NCBI RefSeq assembly: GCF_002736145.1
Contig: NZ_CP024160.1
Span: 806,001-870,000 of the forward strand
Origin: Collinsella aerofaciens
GTDB lineage: Bacteria > Actinomycetota > Coriobacteriia > Coriobacteriales > Coriobacteriaceae
DNA: 64,000 nucleotides
Direction: 5' to 3'
This document shows, piece by piece, positions 17,317-26,940 of this stretch. The notes below the pieces were generated by a model. The model did not search any database, was not told the DNA's origin, and was given only the letters and a program-made list of their open reading frames with translations. Numbering within the stretch: the stretch's first letter is position 1; every line of letters begins with the position of its first letter. Made by a program: the position numbers and the translations under genes.

Positions 17317-18288
17317 GTGAATTCTGAATCCATCGCCGTCATCATCCCTTGCTACAACGAAGCGCTCACGATCGGCAAAGTCATCGACGACTTTCACCGC
17401 GAGCTTCCGCAGGCGACGGTCTATGTCTATGACAACAACTCGTCGGACGATACCTCACGCATTGCCACCGAGCACGGCGCCACAGTCCGCTTTGAGCCCC
17501 GTCAGGGAAAGGGCAACGTGTGCCGCCAGATGTTTCGCGATATCGACGCCGATTGCTACCTGATGGTCGACGGAGACGACACCTACCCCGCCGAGGCGGC
17601 CAAGGCCCTCTGCGAGCCCATCCTTAACGGCACGGCCGACATGACCGTAGGCGATCGCCTTTCCAACGGCACCTACGCCGAGGAGAACAAGCGTGCCTTC
17701 CACGGCTTTGGCAATAATCTGGTCCGCGCCATGATCAAGTGGATCTATGGCTACAGCTTCGATGACGTCATGACAGGCTACCGCGCCATGAGCCGCCCGT
17801 TCGTTAAAACCTTCCCAGTGCTTTCCGAGGGCTTTCAGATCGAAACCGAGCTCTCGATCCACGCCGTCGACCACCGCTGGCGCATCAAAGATGTGCCCAT
17901 CGAGTACCGCGACCGTCCCGAGGGTTCCGAGTCCAAACTCAACACCGTGAGCGACGGCATTAAAGTCGTTACGATGATCGGCACGCTGTTCAAGGACTAC
18001 CGCCCGCTGAAGTTCTTCAGCCTCGTCGCGCTTCTGTTTGCGGTGATCGGCCTCGTCCTGGGCATGCCCATCGTTGTCGAGTATTTCCACACCGGCCTTG
18101 TTCCGCGCTTTCCCACCGCCATGCTCGCCGCGTCGTTTATGTTCCTGTGCGGTCTGAGCCTTGCAACCGGATTCATCCTTGATTCCGTGGCAAAGGTCGA
18201 AAAAAAGCAGTGGGAGGTCAACGTGTACAGCAAGTACGCCTACGATGATCAGCCTGGCCACCCCGCTTCCAAGCCAAACGAGAGGTAA
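17317..18288 (+). CDS. GT2 family glycosyltransferase, membrane-anchored (DPM1/GtrB-like)
   Basis: Probably transfers a sugar from a nucleotide sugar to polyprenyl phosphate. The 323-residue protein has an N-terminal GT-A domain (AVIIPCYNEALTIGKVIDDF, then DGDDTYP as the DXD-type metal site, and YSFDDVMTGYRAMSR) and two C-terminal TM helices (about 228-250 and 263-290). The start is GTG with AAGGAG upstream. A second GT2 begins 6 bases after it and a YfhO-like protein follows, so the three form one operon. The sugar cannot be read from sequence. Confidence 0.9.
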   Translation: MNSESIAVIIPCYNEALTIGKVIDDFHRELPQATVYVYDNNSSDDTSRIATEHGATVRFEPRQGKGNVCRQMFRDIDADCYLMVDGDDTYPAEAAKALCEPILNGTADMTVGDRLSNGTYAEENKRAFHGFGNNLVRAMIKWIYGYSFDDVMTGYRAMSRPFVKTFPVLSEGFQIETELSIHAVDHRWRIKDVPIEYRDRPEGSESKLNTVSDGIKVVTMIGTLFKDYRPLKFFSLVALLFAVIGLVLGMPIVVEYFHTGLVPRFPTAMLAASFMFLCGLSLATGFILDSVAKVEKKQWEVNVYSKYAYDDQPGHPASKPNER

Positions 18289-18294
18289 ACCACC

Positions 18295-19263
18295 ATGCCG
18301 CTCATCTCCATCGTCGTGCCGTGTTACAACGAGCAGGAATCACTTCCGATCTTTCTCAAAGAGCTCGATGACGTCGTTCGCATCATGACCCAGCAAGACC
18401 CCGGCATCTCCTTTGAGGCAGTCCTCATCGACGATGGCTCGGCAGACAAAACGCTCGCCGTCATGAAGGCAGAAGCCGCGGCGGCGCATCCATACGCCAT
18501 CCGCTGGCACTCTTTCTCGCGCAACTTTGGCAAGGAGGCGGCACTACTCGCCGGACTCCAGCACGCAAAGGGCGACTATGTCGCCACCATGGATGCCGAC
18601 ATGCAGGACCCGCCCTCGCTCCTGCCGCAGATGTACGAGATCTTGCAGACCGAAGACTACGACAACGTCGCCACGCGTAGGACCACCCGCGAAGGCGAGC
18701 CTCCCATCAGGTCGTTCTGTGCCCGTATGTTCTACAAGATCATCAACCGCATTTCCAAGGCCGACATCGTCGACGGAGCACGCGATTTTAGGCTCATGAA
18801 GCGGCCTATGGTCAACGCCATCATCTCCATGGGCGAATACAACCGATTCTCCAAGGGCATTTACGGCTGGGTCGGCTTCAAGACCAAATGGCTCCCCTAC
18901 GTAAACGTCAACCGCGTGGCCGGCGAGACCAAATGGAGCTTTTGGTCGCTGCTCCTCTATTCCATCGACGGCATCGTCGCGTTTTCCACGGCGCCGCTCT
19001 CCCTCGCCGCCCTCACAGGCATCGTCTTCTGTCTCATCGCCATCCTAGGATTTATCGTCATCCTGGTCAAAACGCTTGTCTGGGGCGACCCCGTCGGCGG
19101 ATGGCCGTCGCTCGCCTGCCTCATAACGCTGTTTGGCGGCATGCAGCTTCTGTGCTTAGGAATCATAGGTGAATACTTGGCAAAAGCCTACTTGGAAACC
19201 AAGCGACGTCCCATCTATATCATTCGAGAATCCAACGAGGAATCTGATGACACGGCCCAATAA
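18295..19263 (+). CDS. Polyprenyl-phosphate glycosyltransferase (CsbB/GtrB-like)
   Basis: A 322-residue GT2 enzyme: SIVVPCYNEQESLPIFLKEL at the N terminus, DADMQDPPSLLPQM as the metal-binding motif, GARDFRLMKRPMVNAI, and two C-terminal TM helices. This is the architecture of CsbB/GtrB proteins, which charge undecaprenyl phosphate with a sugar for later transfer on the outer face of the membrane. Its end overlaps the start of the YfhO-like gene by 17 bases, matching the CsbB-YfhO partnership known for lipoteichoic-acid glycosylation in Bacillus. The sugar identity is inferred by no direct evidence. Confidence 0.92.
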   Translation: MPLISIVVPCYNEQESLPIFLKELDDVVRIMTQQDPGISFEAVLIDDGSADKTLAVMKAEAAAAHPYAIRWHSFSRNFGKEAALLAGLQHAKGDYVATMDADMQDPPSLLPQMYEILQTEDYDNVATRRTTREGEPPIRSFCARMFYKIINRISKADIVDGARDFRLMKRPMVNAIISMGEYNRFSKGIYGWVGFKTKWLPYVNVNRVAGETKWSFWSLLLYSIDGIVAFSTAPLSLAALTGIVFCLIAILGFIVILVKTLVWGDPVGGWPSLACLITLFGGMQLLCLGIIGEYLAKAYLETKRRPIYIIRESNEESDDTAQ

Positions 19264-21658
19264 CAGCACGCTCAAGAATGTGGCGTTCTACGCCGCCTGC
19301 TTCGCATTTTCCGTCGCACTCTTTGTCGCACTTGCAGCGGCAGGGCATGTCTACCCCTTTGGCGACAACTCGTTTCTCACCAACGATCTCAAATACCAAT
19401 ACATCGACTTCTTTGCTTGGTTCCGGCGCGTCCTTTTAGGTGAGGCAAACCTTCGCTATTCCTTCTCGCAAGGACTCGGCATGAACACATGGGGGCTCTA
19501 TAGCTACTACCTCGCCAGCCCCTTCAACCTGCTCTGCGCGCTGTTTCCCGCAGACAAGCTGACGCTCTTCGTGTTTGTTATCTCCGCGCTCAAACTGGGC
19601 TGCATCCACATCAGCAGCGCTTGGTATGTGCAAAAGCGCTTTGACCTGTCTAAGCCCGCCATATTCCTGCTTTCCCTCTCGTTCACGTTTTGCAGCTGGA
19701 CCATCAGCAACCTACGCAACCCGCTCTGGATCGATTGCCTCATCCTGCTGCCCATCTGCGCCTACGGATGCTACGAGCTCATCCGCAAGCAGCGCATGAT
19801 CTGCCTCGTCATCGCAACGGCGCTCAATGTCATGTTCTGCTGGTATACGGCCTACATCAGCATCCTGTTCCTCTGCATCTTCGTATTGGTTGAGTTTGTC
19901 GATTACGTCGCTGCAGAAGGATTTAGCTGGATGCTCACGCTCGACCGGGCCCTACGATTTGCAGGGGCTATGATGCTTGGGCTGCTCCTGTCCGCCTGGA
20001 CCTTTTTGCCGACCATCCTTGCCATGGCAAAAGGCGGCCCCGTGCTGGCACTTGGCCCCTTGCTTAAAACAGGCTTCAAATCGCTCATCAGGGGCTTCAT
20101 CCCCGGCATGTGGGTGAATAACGGGAACACGCCGCAGTTCTATTGCGGCGTAATCATGATGTTACTTGCAATAAGCCTACTGTTTAACCGCAAGGTTTCG
20201 GCCAAGATACGCATCGCAACGTTCGTCGTCACAGCCGTCCTGATCGCTAGCTCCGTTTTGAGCCCGCTCGAGTACATCTGGTGCGGCATGCGCGTTCCCA
20301 ACGGGTTCTATTCGCGCACAGCCTTTTTGCTGGGCTTCTTTACGATGTGGGCCGCAGGCTATTCGTTGCAGGTATTCGAGGGCCAGCCCAAATTTCGTCA
20401 TGTCTATCGACCCGCCGTCGTATTACCAATCCTGACAATCACCGCAATTGAGTTGTTTATCAACGCCCATGTGATGTGGAACCAACTGTACGCAGGCTAT
20501 TCCGAAGATGCCAACTGTACCTATGTGACTACCGCAACCAACACGATCACAGCCATTCAAGACCAGGATTCTGCGTCATTCTACCGCATCGATCGAACGA
20601 CCACGCGCACCGATAGCGCCGCCCTCAACGAGGGCTTAGCGCTTGGGTACAACCAGCTGTCGTCCTACTCATCCGCAAATAACCCGCAGGCAATTGCATT
20701 GCTCAACTCCCTTGGATACAGCAGCGCCGGCGAGTTTTCGACCCGTTATGCCGAACCCATTCTTGCCGTCGATGCCCTGCTGGGAGTTAAGTACGCCATT
20801 GCCGAACACAGCCCCGCAGGATACGTTACGGCAAAGGCAAATCAAACCGACTCCGCAAGCACGGTCTACGAGAATCCCAATGCGCTCAGCGCTGGCATCG
20901 TAGCTTCGAGCGGCGTTCAAAACAGCACGTTAGAGGGCAAGAACCCCTTCGAAAAGCAAAATGACCTATACAGCAAAATCCTGGGCCGCGAGGTAGAGCT
21001 CTATACCAAAATCGAGGCTACGAACACGGAAAATGGTGAGAACCAAAAGCAATGGAGCGTTACCGTTCCGGCGGAGTCCATCGGATACCTCTACATTAAC
21101 AAAGATGCGACCGCCGGCAGTTATTGGCCAGTCACCCTTACCATCGACCAGCGAACGATCACAAACGAGGCCTGGAGATTCGACAATAATATCCGCCAGA
21201 TTGCGGATGCATCGGACGCCCCGAGCCAGCATACGGTGTCAATCGGAGTCGCAGAGGGTTATACGGACATGCCCCAAGACAATGAGCCGGTCTTTTACGC
21301 CCTCAATCTGGACGTTTTCGAGCAGATTATTAACGAGCTTAAGACGAACGAATTTGTTCCGACGGTTTTTAAGGACGGAAGGATCGAAGGCGAGTATACC
21401 GCCAAGTATGACGGCAACCTGCTGCTGAGCGTTCCGTACGATGAGGGCTGGAACATAACGGTAAACGGAACCGCCGCAGAACTAACGCCCGCCGCCGATA
21501 AGGGCCTGTCGTCCCTGAACGTGCAGAAAGGCGCGAATAGGATCGTGATGACCTACAAGACTCCGGGTGCCCTTGCGGGGCTTGCAGTGAGTCTGGCGAC
21601 CACCGTCGCCCTTGTTGCAGCGGGGCTATACGCCAGGCATAAGAAAAGCCGCCGTTAA
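19247..21658 (+). CDS. YfhO-like multi-TM glycosyltransferase
   Basis: About 803 residues. Many TM helices occupy the first about 400 residues, starting with an N-terminal helix followed by a YPFGDNSFLTNDLKYQYIDFF loop typical of YfhO (GT-C fold, conserved acidic residues in the first extracellular loop). A large extracytoplasmic domain follows, then a final TM and a basic end (ARHKKSRR). In Bacillus and Listeria, proteins of this family move a sugar from undecaprenyl phosphate to teichoic acids. ATG 19247 has GAGGAATC upstream and overlaps the preceding gene by 17 bases; upstream in-frame Met codons lie inside that gene and were rejected. Confidence 0.9.
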   Translation: MTRPNNSTLKNVAFYAACFAFSVALFVALAAAGHVYPFGDNSFLTNDLKYQYIDFFAWFRRVLLGEANLRYSFSQGLGMNTWGLYSYYLASPFNLLCALFPADKLTLFVFVISALKLGCIHISSAWYVQKRFDLSKPAIFLLSLSFTFCSWTISNLRNPLWIDCLILLPICAYGCYELIRKQRMICLVIATALNVMFCWYTAYISILFLCIFVLVEFVDYVAAEGFSWMLTLDRALRFAGAMMLGLLLSAWTFLPTILAMAKGGPVLALGPLLKTGFKSLIRGFIPGMWVNNGNTPQFYCGVIMMLLAISLLFNRKVSAKIRIATFVVTAVLIASSVLSPLEYIWCGMRVPNGFYSRTAFLLGFFTMWAAGYSLQVFEGQPKFRHVYRPAVVLPILTITAIELFINAHVMWNQLYAGYSEDANCTYVTTATNTITAIQDQDSASFYRIDRTTTRTDSAALNEGLALGYNQLSSYSSANNPQAIALLNSLGYSSAGEFSTRYAEPILAVDALLGVKYAIAEHSPAGYVTAKANQTDSASTVYENPNALSAGIVASSGVQNSTLEGKNPFEKQNDLYSKILGREVELYTKIEATNTENGENQKQWSVTVPAESIGYLYINKDATAGSYWPVTLTIDQRTITNEAWRFDNNIRQIADASDAPSQHTVSIGVAEGYTDMPQDNEPVFYALNLDVFEQIINELKTNEFVPTVFKDGRIEGEYTAKYDGNLLLSVPYDEGWNITVNGTAAELTPAADKGLSSLNVQKGANRIVMTYKTPGALAGLAVSLATTVALVAAGLYARHKKSRR

Positions 21659-21673
21659 CAAGCGGCGGCTTTT
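21644..21673. terminator. Bidirectional terminator between the YfhO-like gene and rfbC-rfbD
   Basis: AAAAGCCGCC pairs with GGCGGCTTTT (extended by a G-C pair) around TTAACAAG. It covers the YfhO-like stop codon and separates convergent genes. Confidence 0.85.
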
Positions 21674-21695
21674 ACTCTCGAAAAGTTAATAGCGG

Positions 21696-23150
21696 CTAGA
21701 GCGTCTTGAGGTACTCCCCCAGCTCTTCCTCCCAGTCGGGCATGTTGAACCCGACCGACTCGAGCCTGGAAAGGTCGAGCGCGGAGTGGACCGGGCGCGG
21801 GGCGACGGGACCGGCGGCGCTCGCGTAGTAGTCGGCGGTCGATACCGGCAAGACCTTGTCCCCGTTGCCGTTGGCGGCCTCAAAGACGGCACGGGCGATG
21901 TCGGCCCAGCTCTTCACGGCGCCGGAGCCGGTGCAATCGTAGGTGCCGTAGGGGGCCTTCGCGTCCAGCACATGGAAGATGGCCTGCGCCATGTCGCGCG
22001 TGAAGGTCAGGCGTCCCAGCTGGTCGTCCACGACGGTGACCTGCGCGAGCCCGTCCTCCGGGTCGGCGACGCGGTCGGACAGCCCCTTCATGGTCTTGAC
22101 GAAGTTGTGGCCCTCGCCGATGACCCAGGAGCTGCGCATGATGTAGTGGCGCGGGCACCCCGCCACGGCGATGTCGCCGGCGGCCTTGGTCTGGCCGTAG
22201 ACGGACAGCGGGCTGAGGGGCTCCTCCTCGTCATGCACCTCCGCGGTGCCGTCGAAGACGTAGTCGGAGGAGACGTGGACCAGGGTGATGCCGTGCCCGG
22301 CGCAGGTGCGTGCGAGAAGCGCCGGCCCGGTCGCGTTGGCCTTCCAGGCGGTCACGCGGCCCTCGGGGGTCTCCGCTTTATCCACGGCCGTGTAGGCGCC
22401 GCAGTTGATCACGGTGCCGTAGAGCGACCAGTCGTACTTGGAGTAGGCGTCCGGGTCTGACATGTCGAAGGTGTCGATGTCGCAGAAGTCGAAGTCCTTG
22501 GCCACGCCGCGCTCCTCCGCCAGCGCGCGGACCGCATGGCCCAGCTGGCCGTTGCAGCCGGTGACGAGGGTGCGCCTGGGAGCCATGGGGACGACGTCCT
22601 TCAGCATCGGGTGGTTGAGGTCGGCCTCGGAGACGGTGGCCTCGGCCAGCGGGATCGGCCACTCGATGGCGAGCTCGGGGTCGGCGAGGTTCACGAAGGT
22701 GTAGGTCCTCTTCAACTCGAGGGACCAGTGGGCGTCGACCAGGTAGGTGTAGGCGGTGCCGTCCTCCAGGGCCTGGAAGGAGTTGCCCACGCCGCGCGGG
22801 ACGTAGATGGCCTTGGACGGGTCGAGCGTGCAGGTGTAGACCTTGCCGAAGGTCTCGCTGCCCTCGCGCAGGTCCACCCAGGCGCCGAAGACCGAGCCGC
22901 GGGCCACGGAGATGAACTTGTCCCAGGGCTCCGCGTGGATGCCGCGGGTGACGCCGCGGCTGTCGTTATAGGAGATGTTGTTCTGGACGACCCTGAGATC
23001 GGGAATGCCCAGGGCGGTCATCTTGGCGCGCTGCCAGTTCTCCTTGAACCAGCCGCGCGAGTCGCCGTGGACGGCCAGGTCGACGACCTTGAGGCCCTCG
23101 ATGCCGGTCTCGGCGACGGAGAGGTCCTTCTCGAATGCGATATCTGCCAT
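21696..23150 (-). CDS. rfbC-rfbD: dTDP-4-dehydrorhamnose 3,5-epimerase / reductase fusion
   Basis: Performs the last two steps of dTDP-L-rhamnose synthesis in one 484-residue chain. Residues about 1-190 are RmlC-like (cupin; HGDSRGWFKENW, NNISYNDSRGVTRGIHAEPWDKF with the catalytic His, YVPRGVGNSFQAL). From about 195 it is RmlD-like (VTGCNGQLGHAVRAL NADP loop, CGAYTAVDKAE, VHVSSDYVFDG, SVYGQTKAAGD with the catalytic Tyr/Lys, RSSWVIGEG). The ATG at 23150 has AGGAGC upstream; an in-frame extension to 23789 overlaps rfbB and is rejected. A long hairpin lies between this gene and rfbB. Confidence 0.94.
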   Translation of the reverse strand: MADIAFEKDLSVAETGIEGLKVVDLAVHGDSRGWFKENWQRAKMTALGIPDLRVVQNNISYNDSRGVTRGIHAEPWDKFISVARGSVFGAWVDLREGSETFGKVYTCTLDPSKAIYVPRGVGNSFQALEDGTAYTYLVDAHWSLELKRTYTFVNLADPELAIEWPIPLAEATVSEADLNHPMLKDVVPMAPRRTLVTGCNGQLGHAVRALAEERGVAKDFDFCDIDTFDMSDPDAYSKYDWSLYGTVINCGAYTAVDKAETPEGRVTAWKANATGPALLARTCAGHGITLVHVSSDYVFDGTAEVHDEEEPLSPLSVYGQTKAAGDIAVAGCPRHYIMRSSWVIGEGHNFVKTMKGLSDRVADPEDGLAQVTVVDDQLGRLTFTRDMAQAIFHVLDAKAPYGTYDCTGSGAVKSWADIARAVFEAANGNGDKVLPVSTADYYASAAGPVAPRPVHSALDLSRLESVGFNMPDWEEELGEYLKTL

Positions 23151-23185
23151 GTGGAAAAAGCTCCTATCGAAGAGGTTGGATAACC

Positions 23186-23247
23186 GGGGGTGCCCGCGCG
23201 GGGACGCAGGATCATCCCCATGCCCTGCGGCCCCGCGCGGGCGCCCC
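23186..23247. repeat. Long GC-rich inverted repeat between rfbB and rfbC-rfbD
   Basis: GGGG-T-GCCCGCGCGGGG-A-CGCAGG pairs with CCTGCG-G-CCCCGCGCGGGC-G-CCCC around a 13-base loop: 22 pairs with regular single mismatches. There is no U-tract, so it is not a standard terminator. It may process or stabilise the operon mRNA, or be a REP-like element. Confidence 0.7.
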
Positions 23248-23272
23248 GCGGTGCGCTTCGCCGGGGTGTGGC

Positions 23273-24358
<1,086 letters not shown>

Positions 24359-24367
24359 TCAACAAAA

Positions 24368-25342
24368 CTATCGGACATTTCGGCATGCGATAAGAGCCAT
24401 AACCTTCGCAGAATTACCTCCCGTACAAAACGCCTCCGGAATGCAGTCTTTGTCGTAGTGAAAAACCGAATCCCCAGTTATTTCACGTAAGTACTTATAG
24501 AAGAAATCCTCCCAGCTTTTAAACTTCTCACTGTTTACAAAGGCTTCTGGGGTTTCCAAAACCGTCTTAACATCTAGCCCTGAAATTACGCCGGAGCTCA
24601 GCAGAAGCCATTCGAACGACTCGGGAAGACAAACCGTAACAGTATCGCGGTGAATGTCTTGCAGCTTAAGGACGCGGTCCGCATAGCACCCAAATGCCGC
24701 TCCGTCCGCAACAACAAACACGCGATCGTCGAGATGCTGATCCAACCAGCGCAAAATCGCGCTGTTCGTCATGGCCGAAGTACAGGTAAGCTCACTGTCA
24801 GCGAAATGCCGTTCAAAGAACTGGAAACCAGACTTACTGTCCTCGCATAGAAGGATAGAAAAGTCCTGTTTTGGCGCCGACCGGGAAATAGCATAACGAT
24901 GATTCCCGCGATCTTGATAAACAGGGACGAAAGAATGGTATTTTCCGCTCGTCTTAATCTTGTAAATCTCATCCACACTATACGGAAGATTGGGGAAATC
25001 AGCCCTTGAGATCAGCACGAAATAATTCGAGGAATACAGCACATGATGGGCAAACTCATCAGAATGGATCTCTTTTAAGCCCTCATCGACAAATACAATC
25101 GAGTCATGAACGGACGAAAGCTGGTTTCGCCAATCATAATCGGTCAAGGCGACACAGGGACAATCACATTGCAAGGAAACACCCGACTGCTCGCCCGTTC
25201 GCATGTAGTCTGCGACCATGTCAAACAGTGTCGTCTTACCCGTGCCGCTATCGCCACGCACAATAGTGATGTTCCGCTTGATGGTAAATGTGTACTTAGT
25301 TCCCCTGCGGCGGGAAATCTTAACGAGATGCGAACCGTTCAT
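24368..25342 (-). CDS. P-loop protein of unknown function (partner of a DUF4869-like protein)
   Basis: A 324-residue protein I cannot name. A Walker A motif, VRGDSGTGKTTLF, sits near residue 35, and IVFVDEG near 80 could be a Walker B; the rest resembles no family I recognise. Its N terminus (KYTFTIKRNITIVRGDSGTGKT) looks like an ATP-binding domain of the kind found in small ABC-like or AAA-like NTPases. The first 100 residues hold several cysteines (LQCDCPC). Its ATG is 9 bases after the stop of the DUF4869-like gene, whose end supplies part of the ribosome-binding site, so the two are translated together. GC is well below that of the flanking rhamnose genes, indicating a separate origin. 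Confidence 0.82.
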   Translation of the reverse strand: MNGSHLVKISRRRGTKYTFTIKRNITIVRGDSGTGKTTLFDMVADYMRTGEQSGVSLQCDCPCVALTDYDWRNQLSSVHDSIVFVDEGLKEIHSDEFAHHVLYSSNYFVLISRADFPNLPYSVDEIYKIKTSGKYHSFVPVYQDRGNHRYAISRSAPKQDFSILLCEDSKSGFQFFERHFADSELTCTSAMTNSAILRWLDQHLDDRVFVVADGAAFGCYADRVLKLQDIHRDTVTVCLPESFEWLLLSSGVISGLDVKTVLETPEAFVNSEKFKSWEDFFYKYLREITGDSVFHYDKDCIPEAFCTGGNSAKVMALIACRNVR

Positions 25343-25351
25343 AAGCAGTAC

Positions 25352-25789
25352 CTACAGATACGGAATCGACTCGTGAATCAATTCGGCCATGTTGTGAACG
25401 ATTCGGCCGCTATTCACGACTTTAATTTTAAAATCCTCGCGACCAAAGTCCATCACATGATAGAGATTCACAACGAGTTTGCGGTCTTTCGCCATGTCGA
25501 GAATCCACTTGGCACAGTTGTCACCACAGGTAGAGGCGTTAAAAATATGCTTACGATCAAATCTCATAAGCAGCAGCGTTTTCACGCCGCCAGAAAGCTG
25601 GAGTGGGGAGATGGATCCAAGCACAGGGCTTTCGATAACGTTTTCGGAGACAACTTCCGATCGATCGACATCTTTAATTATCGAGACTGCATAGGGATCC
25701 GTAATCCAAGAAGACCGGTAAGAGTTTTTGAAATATGTCGCTGTGTTGTAAATCGCTTCCGGCATATCGCCAAAGTAGACGCTTAACAC
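25352..25789 (-). CDS. DUF4869-like protein
   Basis: A 145-residue protein of unknown function. It starts MLSVYFGDMPEAIYNTATYF and continues with ENVIESPVLGSISP, LSGGVKTLLLM, FNASTCGDNCAKWIL and the NLYHVMDFG stretch, a pattern I recall from DUF4869 proteins of gut Firmicutes. This is a memory-based assignment without a search. I chose GTG 25789 because GGGAG lies 5 bases upstream and the family begins with a short M-x-x-YFGDM; TTG 25801 is the longer alternative. It pairs with the P-loop gene immediately downstream. Confidence 0.78.
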   Translation of the reverse strand: MLSVYFGDMPEAIYNTATYFKNSYRSSWITDPYAVSIIKDVDRSEVVSENVIESPVLGSISPLQLSGGVKTLLLMRFDRKHIFNASTCGDNCAKWILDMAKDRKLVVNLYHVMDFGREDFKIKVVNSGRIVHNMAELIHESIPYL

Positions 25790-25837
25790 ATCCACTCCCA
25801 ATCATATTGTCTTTATGGTCAACGTAATCATAACGAA

Positions 25838-25865
25838 AGGGGCCACCAGATAAACGGTGACCCCT
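25838..25865 (-). terminator. Hairpin after rfbA
   Basis: AGGGGCCACC pairs with GGTGACCCCT (one mismatch) around an 8-base loop, followed on the minus strand by TTTCG. It lies between rfbA and the DUF4869-like gene and could end part of the rfbA transcripts. Confidence 0.55.
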
Positions 25866-25884
25866 AAAAGAAAACAAGCTGGCG

Positions 25885-26784
25885 CTAGTACTCGCGCGGG
25901 CTGTTGACGATCTCGCCGGCGGCGACCTTCTTCAGGTGCTGGCCGTAGACCGACTTGCCGTAGGCCTCGGCGGCCTCCTTGAGCCCCTCGGTGGTGATCC
26001 AGCCGTTCTCCCAGGCGATCTCCTCGGGCACGGACACGGGCAGGTCCTGGGAGTGCTCCACGGCGCGGACGAACTCCGCGGCCTCGTGTAGGCTCTCCAT
26101 GGTGCCGGTGTCGAGCCACGCGTAGCCGCGGCCCAGGGTCACGACGGACAGCGTTCCCTCCTCCAGGTACATCTGGTTGAGCGTGGTGATCTCGAGCTCG
26201 CCGCGCGCGGAGGGCCTCACCTCGTGGGCCTTGGCTGCCACGTCGCCCGGGTAGAAGTACAGGCCGGTGACGGCGTAGGAGCTCTTGGGGCACTCGGGCT
26301 TCTCCTCGATGGAGACGGCACGGCCCTCGCCGTCGAACTCGACGACGCCGAAGCGCTCGGGGTCGTCGACGTGGTAGCCGAAGACCGTGGCCCTCCCCGA
26401 CTCAGCGTTATGGACGGCGCGCGTCAGATGACGGCTGAGGCCGTTGCCGTAGAAGATGTTGTCGCCCAGCACCAGCGCGCACGGCTCGCCGTCGATGAAC
26501 TCCTCGCCGATGGTGAATGCCTGCGCCAGGCCGTCGGGGCTCGGCTGCTCGGCGTAGGACAGGTTCACGCCGTAGCGCGAGCCGTCCCCGAGCAGGCGCT
26601 CGAAGTTGGGCAGGTCCGTCGGCGTGGAGATGACCAGGATGTCCCGGATGCCCGCAAGCATGAGGGTGGACAGCGGGTAGTAGATCATGGGCTTGTCGTA
26701 GACCGGCAGCAGCTGCTTGGAGGTCACGAGCGTGAGCGGGTACAGGCGCGTGCCGGACCCGCCGGCGAGGATGATGCCTTTCAT
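25885..26784 (-). CDS. rfbA: Glucose-1-phosphate thymidylyltransferase
   Basis: First committed step of dTDP-L-rhamnose synthesis: dTTP plus glucose 1-phosphate to dTDP-glucose. The 299-residue protein has [37 protein letters not shown] split over the nucleotide-binding region, LGDNIFYG with the metal-binding Asp, [19 protein letters not shown], and [13 protein letters not shown] 26784 matches the family start and has GAGAGGA upstream; the frame is open 21 bases further. It is the first gene of the minus-strand rfb block, transcribed away from the large GT2 at 26941. Confidence 0.96.
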   Translation of the reverse strand: MKGIILAGGSGTRLYPLTLVTSKQLLPVYDKPMIYYPLSTLMLAGIRDILVISTPTDLPNFERLLGDGSRYGVNLSYAEQPSPDGLAQAFTIGEEFIDGEPCALVLGDNIFYGNGLSRHLTRAVHNAESGRATVFGYHVDDPERFGVVEFDGEGRAVSIEEKPECPKSSYAVTGLYFYPGDVAAKAHEVRPSARGELEITTLNQMYLEEGTLSVVTLGRGYAWLDTGTMESLHEAAEFVRAVEHSQDLPVSVPEEIAWENGWITTEGLKEAAEAYGKSVYGQHLKKVAAGEIVNSPREY

Positions 26785-26848
26785 AAAAATCCTCTCGATT
26801 GACAATCGTTGAGCAAAAGCCGCTGATTACAGATGCATAGTTAATTAA

Positions 26849-26854
26849 ATTATA
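26849..26854 (-). promoter_or_regulatory. Putative -10 box of rfbA
   Basis: A perfect TATAAT on the minus strand lies 65 bases before the rfbA ATG in the AT-rich divergent region. No clear -35. Confidence 0.4.
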
Positions 26855-26940
26855 CGCACCGGCAGCAACCTCCCCGTCTTCTTATTTAAATCGGACAGCA
26901 GAAACACGCAACTCTTTCTGCATTTCTAGCGAGGCAACAA

